Source: Ancistrus triradiatus
Lineage: Eukaryota; Chordata; Actinopteri; Siluriformes; Loricariidae
Assembly: GCA_025084515.1 (NCBI GenBank)
Contig: JAJAGP010000045.1
Span: 709,501 to 773,500, forward strand
Direction: 5' to 3'
DNA: 64,000 nt
Shown: positions 56,591 through 64,000 of the stretch, piece by piece
How the letters are laid out: each line of letters starts with the position of its first letter
Numbering within the stretch: the first letter of the stretch is position 1
Position numbers and translations under genes: made by a program
The notes under the pieces: model-generated
Database searches by the model: none
The model's input: the letters and a program-made list of their open reading frames with translations, nothing else
Told to the model about the DNA's origin: nothing

Positions 56591-56695
56591 ATTATAAATA
56601 TTATTATTATTTATTTTTTTTTACTAGGTGAGGCTTATGTAGTATTATTATTGTTGTTGTTGTTGTTGTTGTTGTTATCATTAATAACTTTTTTT
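55725..56695. repeat. Compound (TTA)n satellite with a GC-richer spacer
   Basis: TTA runs are punctuated seven times by ACTAGGTGAGGYTGA-type spacers (near 55772, 55829, 55883, 56022, 56311, 56481 and 56623). Other sub-blocks (AGTTTATTTATTTTTATTTT, TACATTATACATATT) recur between them, giving nested periodicity. It ends in a GTT run. Confidence 0.93.
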
Positions 56696-58224
56696 TGTGT
56701 TCGGTTTCCTTCTGTTTTCTCCATTTTTTTTCCATTTTGGTTTAAAAACCATTAAGGCAGCTCTCAAACGGCAATATTCAATGAACTTTCTTTTTCGCTG
56801 ATGAGTCATTGTCACTTAAATAGTGGGACTTTAGGAAACAAAACCTTAGGCACTGCAGTAAATCCCTTTCTGTTTTAGCTTAGTTAAGTGATTTTATGGA
56901 ACACACTTAGGTAATTCCCTTGGGTAAGGAAAAATCTCCCCTGAGGGTTTAACGTAAGGTGTTTTATGCCACTGGGCTTGTAACGATTAAGCAGAGTCAA
57001 AATGAGAACTGACTCCTTCGGTCCATACCTGGACGACGATGCATGCCACGTCAGCACAGTGGTAATGTAACCATCGTTAGATGGTCTGTGTTGTTTTCAT
57101 GCTCGGATCCAAATGTGAATAAGAAAACAGACTTAATGATGTTTGCAAACATTCACAGATACGCTATAAGTAAAGCTGTGGTTTGGTGGTTTAAGCGCGT
57201 AAATATCAACTCAGGAATCTGTTTTACTGAAGCCCCTTCTCCATACGACATCGTTAAAGTTTACTGCAGCATTCAGGAAATAGCACAACATTTCGGGCAT
57301 GTGCATTAATGTTAACTCTTAAACTGCGACCTCTAAATAGCATGAACTATCTGGTACGGGGTGCTAATCCTAAACGCTGTTATGGCGGTGGTTAGCAGCA
57401 GGCCTGCTGGATATTTTGTGGTTAACCGTGTTGTGCTACCATTTTCCTTCTTGGCTCTGTAATTCAGTGTAATGGAGTCGTTTTCCCAATCAATGCATTG
57501 TTGCTTAATCCACCAAAGCCATTCGGATGGATTATGTATAAAATAACAGCAGGTTCTGACACGCTAGGACAAGCCAGCACAAACGAAAAGTCGTCACTTC
57601 GACTAACAGGACCTCATCTGTAAGGCGGTTAATAATGTGCAGTGTCTGCACAGATGGTGCAAACTGGCTCTGAGCAAGGACGTCACAGATTAGAAAAGTG
57701 CTATCGCAATTTTCCATGAAAAAACACATCCATCAGAGCTCATCTTTGAAATCCTGTGAGATAATCTGAAGCTTAAACAGGCACCGCAACTCCACCTCGC
57801 ATCCAGTTAGTGGAAGAGCAGCTAACTCTCTCAAAGGAGACATGAGTGGTGCTGCTATTAAGGCGAGAACAGCAAGCCAGTAAGAAGTGCGAAATTACTC
57901 ACACGACTAATTTTGGTACAAGCGGTTTGCAAATGCAAAGGAACAGTTAAAGAGAAAGAGGACGTACAACGAGATGCAATCATAGAATAAGAGCCTGAAG
58001 ACCTGGAGAACCTGCAAAACTCGTCATGCAGTTCCGTATCAGGCAAATGTAAACGATTACAGGTGTGGTCTGATTAGATGCTGGGTCTTGCCACAAGAGG
58101 GCATAAAAGTGCCTCCCACACTGCCTACAAAAAGGTTCTCAGAGGCTACTTTTGGGTAGTGTACCTCTTGGTGAGAGATCATTGTTGATGCCTCTACTAT
58201 ACACTCGAAGAGTGAGATGATTGT
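56696..58224. other. Intergenic, nothing recognised
   Basis: Unique-looking sequence of average composition with short open frames only and no conserved protein motif. Confidence 0.5.
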
Positions 58225-58880
58225 TTTGACAAACTGCTGGCACAGACATGCCAAACAGACTTTGGATGGCCCAGACAGACCACCAGTAGAGAGGATGGAG
58301 ACACCTTCACTATATCTATACACTATACTCCTGTCTCTGCCCAGACAATTTCCAGATGCTTAGCCCATTACGCGCCCATTACGCGTCCTACCATTGGCAG
58401 CCAGTGGTGTCATGAACAAGAAACATGGACTGCTACGGACTGGAACCGTATTGTCTTTAGCAGAGAATCCAGGTTCTGTTTGGGATCGGGTTCGAGTATG
58501 GTGGCCTCGTGGTGAGAGCTTCAATCCTGCTGTGGAGCAACTGCCCCAACTGCTGCTGTGATGATCTGGGGAGCCGTCGCATATGACAGTCAGTCACCCT
58601 AGTGGGGACACTAACAACTCAGTGATATGTGCAGGACATCCTGTGTTGCCTCTCATAGCGGAGCTTCCAAATGGCATTTTTCAGCAGGATAATGCTCGCC
58701 CACACACAGCAAGGGTTTAACAGGAATGTCTCAGACAGATTGGAACACTTCCTTAGCCTGCCCGGTTGCCAGATTTATCACCAATTGAGCATTTATGGGA
58801 CCAGCTGGAGGATCTGTGGGCAAATGTGACGCAGGGCACCAACCAGAACCTGTTTAACTCCATCCCTAACCGTATCTTGT
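58225..58880 (+). mobile_element. Tc1-like transposon relic, plus orientation
   Basis: Same family as the 53386-54065 relic, on the other strand. Motifs decode around 58440-58500 (first catalytic region), 58670-58710 (TTTTTCAGCAGGATAATGCT, FQQDNA) and 58750-58810 (PDLSP-type region), separated by stops and indels. Confidence 0.8.
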
Positions 58881-59390
58881 ATCCAGACTAGAGACAGCCT
58901 AACAGGGTAACTAGAGCCTCCATTTAATTGTACAGTTCAACTTCCGCTGTGGCTCACACACGCCCCTTAGGAAAAGACTAGTCAGAAATTTAGGATTTGG
59001 AGCCTATTATAAGCCGGGTTCCATGTTTCAAAGGCGTAAGAGTGTGCACGTGCTGTGTGTCTGTAATCTATATTCTGCTGCACATAAACAATCAGTAAAT
59101 AAGGCACCTTCAACTCAGCAGTTAAGCTGTTAAGGTCAACGGTGCTTAGAAGTGGAGGGGTTATGGGTCTTATGGGAGGTGTCACAGGTTCAACAGCTAT
59201 TATTAACCTGCACCATTACACACTGTGTATGACAGACACCGCCCCTTAAAGAGGCACACTATTGTAACGTTACAATACACTTAGTCATATACAGCGTATT
59301 CGTTATTATTATGAATTTAGGAATATATAAATGCATCTATCATCCTGTCCTGGATTAAGCAGATAAGAAAGTGAATGGATGTGAATATAC

Positions 59391-59425
59391 AGTACTGTGC
59401 AAAAGTCTTAGGTCACCATTAGATT
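59391..59425. mobile_element. Solo end of the 7849-8065 MITE family
   Basis: ACAGTACTGTGCAAAAGTCT then TAGGTCACC. No partner end was found nearby. Confidence 0.65.
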
Positions 59426-59804
59426 AGATATACTGTTTTTATATATGTGAATTGTTTTAGCCATACTATAATGACCATATGAAATGATTTCTCAGTCTCT
59501 TTATTAGAATAAGGAGCCACATTACAATTAACTTTCTCGGCTATTCAGTAGTTTCACTCATACTGAGATGTTGTCATACTTCACAAATAATAGCTACTAA
59601 AAACTATTAATAAAAATTGGCACACATCTTGGCACACATCTTATCTGGGGTGAGAGATTATTTGCTAATTTCATTCATTTTATACTGTATTTTATTTTAT
59701 CCTCTCTTATTTTAACATTAACATAGAGTATTTTCTCCTACCTAATTGCTACTCCTACTTTAATTTTCAATATATAAAGTTTCTGTGTCCTGTAAAGTAT
59801 TTGT

Positions 59805-59998
59805 GCCACTAGTGGGTAAGGTACTGGACTATGGACCAGAAGGTCCAGGGTTCAAATCCCACCTCTGCCAAGCTGCCACTGTTGGGTCCTTGAGCAAGGC
59901 CCTTAACCCACAACTGCTTGGATTGTAAGACTGTACCCATTGTAAGTCGCTCTGGATAAGGGCGTCTGCTAAATGCTGTAAATGTAAATGTAAATATA
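59805..59998 (+). repeat. tRNA-derived SINE, best copy
   Basis: B-box GGTTCAAATCC at 59849-59859, GGGTCCTTGAGCAAGGCCCT in the middle, and tail GTCGCTCTGGATAAGGGCGT ending in AAATGTAAATGTAAAT. Slightly truncated at the 5' end. About 190 bp. Confidence 0.88.
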
Positions 59999-61514
59999 AT
60001 ACATAGTTTTCTATTACCAAGCACATTTTTACAACACACATTCTGGAAGATTATATTGATATACTTGCCTTAGCTATCAAGAACAATTACAACTCACAAA
60101 ATAATTGATGTGTTTTTTAATCTGTTTGCAACTAATTCACACAGTTACTCCTCATAAGTCACTCACACCAGCCACCATGTACTCATTCACAAACGTAAAT
60201 TAGATACTTAACTTTAGTTCAGGGCACTGGTTTTAGTTTGAGTTTGAGTTTTTATTCTTGTGGTTTCTTTGTGTGCTGGATGCTCTTGAGGAATGAAAGC
60301 ACCTTCCTTCCAGCGAGGCTGATGTTACATAACCCTCTGACTGATTAAAGCCGTCAGTTTTATTAAAGGGCCGTCAGTAGACGTGACACGTGCAGTGGAC
60401 CGTACCTGACATATTAGGACACGAATGTCTCTTAACGTAACTGTGTGTTTAGTTTATCAAAACTTACAGCCGAGGGCCAGCCTTATCTCTGATCTGCGGA
60501 ACAGTTTGCTGAATCGGTGAGGCACGCCGTGTCTATATTATTTGGGGACGATTTGATGATGTTGCGCCTCTGAAGCTGATCCTGTGTCTGTCGTGGACTT
60601 CTGTACAGACAGCTGTGCATTTTAAACGCATCTCATAACTTTCAGAACCAGAAGTTTAACAAAAAACTGTAGTAAAGCAGATTTCCAAAAATACTGAGAC
60701 ACCCCCTGAGAAACAAGGAAAAATTCTCTCGCATAAGGAAGACATTTTTAAAGGAACCAGGCTTGAACGTGGAATCCATTCTACTCTGGATGAGCCCAAA
60801 CAACAGGTTTAGGTTTATATTATTTCTATTAGAACAAAAACCGAGACACGAGAAATATAGGGTCCTAAAAGAGAACCATATGGTACGCCATCAGGGCCAT
60901 ACAGACTGATCGTAACATGTTCAGCTTTCCGAATTATACGATTTTCTTATAACTTTTAAAACTTTATCTTTGCCACTGTCGCCATAAACTTGCTCCCCTG
61001 CTAACTGTGGACAGAAAACCACAGAACAAACCAAAACTCAAGATAAACGAAGCTAAGACGCTGTAACGATTTAACTAGACCTTAAAATGGAGCTGAAAAT
61101 CCGCTGCACAAACCCGGCACAGACCAAAAGATCTTTGTGGTAGCCGGCGTTTGTACTTGAAACACATGTCTGCTGGTAGCATTCCCGTCTCCCAATACAT
61201 TCATGGTGGTTGAACCGGTTTCCAGACATAAACCAGTTCTCATTAACCAGCTAATAAACCAGCAGTACACCGGCATTCTCCAGCTGAACCAAGCTAATGC
61301 TGTGTAGCGTTCCGTGCTTTGGGACCATTTCCACGTTAAACGTACTATAAAAGTACATTTCTGTTTGAAGAATAAGGATTTTGTCCAGATTGAATGAACC
61401 ATGTTGTTTTCCCTGGTAAAACACATTCTTACGGTCTGTAGGTGTGTTTGTTTTGGCTTAACGTCTAAGATTCAACTGTAAAATTTGAAGTTTACTTTGA
61501 AATGAAATGAGTGT
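59999..61514. other. Intergenic, nothing recognised
   Basis: No gene, SINE or clear repeat seen; a 114-codon minus-strand frame at 61082-61426 has no recognisable motif. Confidence 0.45.
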
Positions 61515-62398
61515 AAAGGCCTATTCATACCGAGTACGATTTTATCGCACCAAAAAAACGATGCAATTTTAACGTCTGCTTTTGCTTTCTTTAATTCCCC
61601 TTCTCTTAATGTGTCAGAGATTTTGCCGTGTCTTTTTCACATTACCAACTTAAAAAACAAAAACACAAGTGAAGATGAAGCTCTAGTTTGTGTTTTTATG
61701 ATCGTGAACAGATAAGAATGCTCTTAGATAAATAATCAAACAGTTCCATAGAGCCACTGTGAGCTTCATCACCATCATTCTCCATCCTTTCAGTTCTATT
61801 CCACTAGATGTTTTCTTTAATATCCATGTTTTTGAGGCAGCCTGTTGCTCGTCCTGTAAGCTCTTGTGCTCTGCTACTAGCAGGATGAGCAGTTCTGCCT
61901 GACAACCGAGCTCTGATTTTTATGGATGAAAAAAATGTATGTCAACTTTTGAGAAGGAACACACATATATTAAGGCCGTCCTTCACACCGAGTCCGAAAC
62001 TGATGAACTGCGACGCTGTGTAAAATGTTTTATCGGAGCCTGTTCTGATTTCTGCGTTAAAATCAGGCTGACCAATCAGAACTCGGTTGCCAGGCAGAAC
62101 AGCTCATAGAGCTTACGGACGAGCAACAGGCTGCCTCTAAAAACATGGCTATGAAAGAAAAGATCTGGTGGAATAGAACTGAAAGACTGGAGAATGATGG
62201 TGATGAAGCTCACAGAGACTGGATGGAAGCGTTTGATTATTTATCTAAGTGCATTCTGATCTGTCCATGATCACAAAAACACAAACTTGGGCTTCCTGAA
62301 CTGATCTTCACTTGTGTTTTTGACGACATGGCGCGTTTAGACAAAAAACGTAACGCACTTGGTGTGAAGGTCCCACTACTCGATGTGAATAGGCCTTT
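61515..62398. mobile_element. Large inverted-repeat (foldback/MITE-type) element
   Basis: The left arm (61515 to about 61930) and right arm (about 62085-62398) are reverse complements over most of their length. Ends are AAAGGCCTATTCATACCGAG and, reversed, AAAGGCCTATTCACATCGAG. Inner matches include GCTTCATCACCATCATTCTC / GAGAATGATGGTGATGAAGC and GCAGCCTGTTGCTCGTCC / GGACGAGCAACAGGCTGC. The left arm has about 100 bp not on the right. An inner end-like motif (AAGGCCGTCCTTCACACCGA) at 61973 hints at two inverted copies. No coding capacity seen. Confidence 0.82.
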
Positions 62399-63500
62399 AG
62401 GTTGTGTTAACAAAAACACATGACCAGGTCAGGGGTGCATCCTACTGTACACTTTCATGTTACACACTGCTGCCACTTGTGAGCACATGGGTCTAAAACC
62501 CGAATCCTTTGGGTCCCGACCTCTGAAGATTAAACTCCAGTCAGTTCCGTGACTAGAAGCATACAGCGAGTGTCAGCCGACAGCTTAACACAACACAGAT
62601 AATTGCAGTACGGATCTGCATGCACTAGGTTCCAAATGTGTGAATGGTAACTGGGCACAACCGAGAGGCTTAGCACAGAGCAGTACTGTACCGAGAAACG
62701 TTCGCCGGTTGTTCCAGGGACCTCTGCAGACTCGTGGAAAGCTACGCGTTCTAAGCGGTGCTTGCGCGTCGTAAGATTTAATGGAAACCATATGAATTTG
62801 AGATTAATGAGAGGTGAATTCCATCTTTCAGTAATCCAGTCAGAAGCCAGGCAACCTCGTGTTGCCGTGTCTGCAACGTCTCATCAGGATGGAGGCTGTT
62901 TGAAAAAGTGAGTCAGCCTTTATTGCTCAAAACCTCTACGACCTGCAGCGATGAAAACAAGGCAGCTGCATGGCCCACAACTTTGCACAGTCTTTTCTGG
63001 TTAAGATATGCTCTAATTGTTTTCCAGAAGCCAGGATCATACTCGAAAGTAAGAAGGAAAGAGGCCGAGCCTGGCCGTCCTTATCCTCTCGGGGACTGCT
63101 TGTCCTTACTAGCACCCGATGACTATGGAAATCAATTAAATTTAGGATGTACCCTACGAGGCCAAATGTATCTGTACACCACTTCTAAACTGTTTATTCT
63201 GCACGGTCAGCCACTGCCACTGCAAGTGCCTAAAGTCAAACATGCAGACGTCAAATCCTGCCGGTACACAGATATGACCTTTAACGTGGCACTTTTATAG
63301 GATTCCACCTGTCCGGCGGTTTGTCAGATTAGGAGTTGCCCCAGTTGGAGTTGTTTTTTCCAGTCAGAATGCTAATAAAAATGTCTTGACTTGGACTTTT
63401 ATTTCATTGCATACAGTATGAGACCGAGATATTTCATGTTTTTTCTGGGTAACTTCATTTCATTTGTAAATAAACCTCCATTCCTGCATTCCTTCCAAAA
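62399..63500. other. Intergenic, nothing firmly recognised
   Basis: A 130-codon plus-strand frame at 62908-63300 is the longest here but shows no domain, signal or splice support; treated as chance. Confidence 0.45.
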
Positions 63501-63509
63501 ACAGTTCTG

Positions 63510-64000
63510 AGTCTTTGAGGAGTAAAGATGGGCAGAGGATCTCCAGTTTATCAACAAATGTTTACAAAGTTCCTCAAAGAAAGATTAGAAGGGATTTACA
63601 TATTTCTCCCTCCACAGTGCGTAATATCATTAAACGATTCAAGGAATCTGGAGGAGTTTCAGTCTGTAAAGGATAAGGGTACAAGCCTAAACGGGAGAGG
63701 GGTGATCTCCGATCCCTCAGATGGCACTGCATCAAGAACCGTCGTTCATCAATAGCTGATAGAACCACATGGGCAAGGGATTCCTTTATCAAACCTTTAT
63801 CAAGCTCTACAATACGAGTACATTCACAAATACCACTTAAAACGTTACCGTGCTAAAAAAAGGCTTATGTTATAACTACGTCCAGAAGTGGCGTCGACTC
63901 CTCTGGGCTCGGAGGCATCTGGATGGACCATCATACAAGTGGAAATGGGGATTATGCTCAGACCAGTCAGTGTAACAGATCTTTTTTGGGAAGAAATGGA
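63510..64000 (+). mobile_element. Tc1-like transposon relic, cut by the window edge
   Basis: GTGCGTAATATCATTAAACG then ATTCAAGGAATCTGG codes a Tc1-type helix-turn-helix (NIIKRFKESGGVS in the matching frame). Farther on, GAACCGTCGTTCATCAATAG and CCAGAAGTGGCGTCGACTCC match the known spacing of a fish Tc1-like transposase. Frames are broken by small indels. Confidence 0.75.

Noticed and set aside
62908..63300. 130-codon plus-strand open frame
   Set aside because: No recognised motif, signal peptide or conserved neighbour; expected by chance in 64 kb.
1..64000. CRISPR array, operon, or prokaryotic-type system
   Set aside because: Spliced genes, microsatellites and SINEs show a vertebrate genome; the tandem arrays have no spacer structure of the CRISPR kind.

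Overview
The window is vertebrate nuclear DNA, almost certainly from a teleost fish. It has GT-AG (and two GC-AG) introns, long introns full of microsatellites, tRNA-headed SINEs, Tc1/mariner relics and MITEs, and three protein genes whose predicted proteins align well to known vertebrate families. The SINE and Tc1 families are of the kind common in catfishes and related ostariophysans; that assignment is inference from memory.

Three genes are supported, in the order uvssa (minus), a Kazal inhibitor gene (plus), neurl1b (minus). (1) uvssa, 22821 down to 2669, has eleven coding exons that chain in frame for 625 residues. It encodes the UV-stimulated scaffold protein A of transcription-coupled nucleotide excision repair. 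The last ~85 residues expected from the human protein are not found and probably lie left of position 1. (2) A complete four-exon gene (24973-26904) encodes an 86-residue secreted Kazal inhibitor with a predicted P1 arginine. (3) neurl1b (47931 down to 29993) has five coding exons and a complete 547-residue Neuralized-type E3 ligase (NHR1, NHR2, RING) with an MGN start.

Layout: 1-2668 is a TTA-rich array and sequence with no exon found; 2669-22821 is uvssa, including a 12 kb intron (8438-20472) with an internally deleted Tc1 element, a small Tc1-type MITE and several non-repetitive, homeobox-site-rich blocks; 22822-24972 is the short interval between uvssa and the inhibitor gene; 24973-27072 is the inhibitor gene; 27073-29992 is repeat-rich; 29993-47931 is neurl1b, whose 12.9 kb first intron holds a 31-bp minisatellite (about 41 copies) and a degenerate CATTAA-type array; 47932-48130 is its GC-rich promoter region; 48131-64000 has no gene I can support and contains Tc1 relics in both orientations, a compound TTA array, SINEs and a large inverted-repeat (foldback) element at 61515-62398.

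The genes do not form a pathway: DNA repair, extracellular protease inhibition and Notch-ligand ubiquitination. The most notable observations are two frame-required GC-AG introns in different genes (one only 90 nt, stop-free and in frame inside the UVSSA zinc finger), an Asp14 tract beside the UVSSA TFIIH-binding motif, a NAGNAG acceptor in neurl1b, the compound satellites and the foldback element. I did not find a wholly new gene system.
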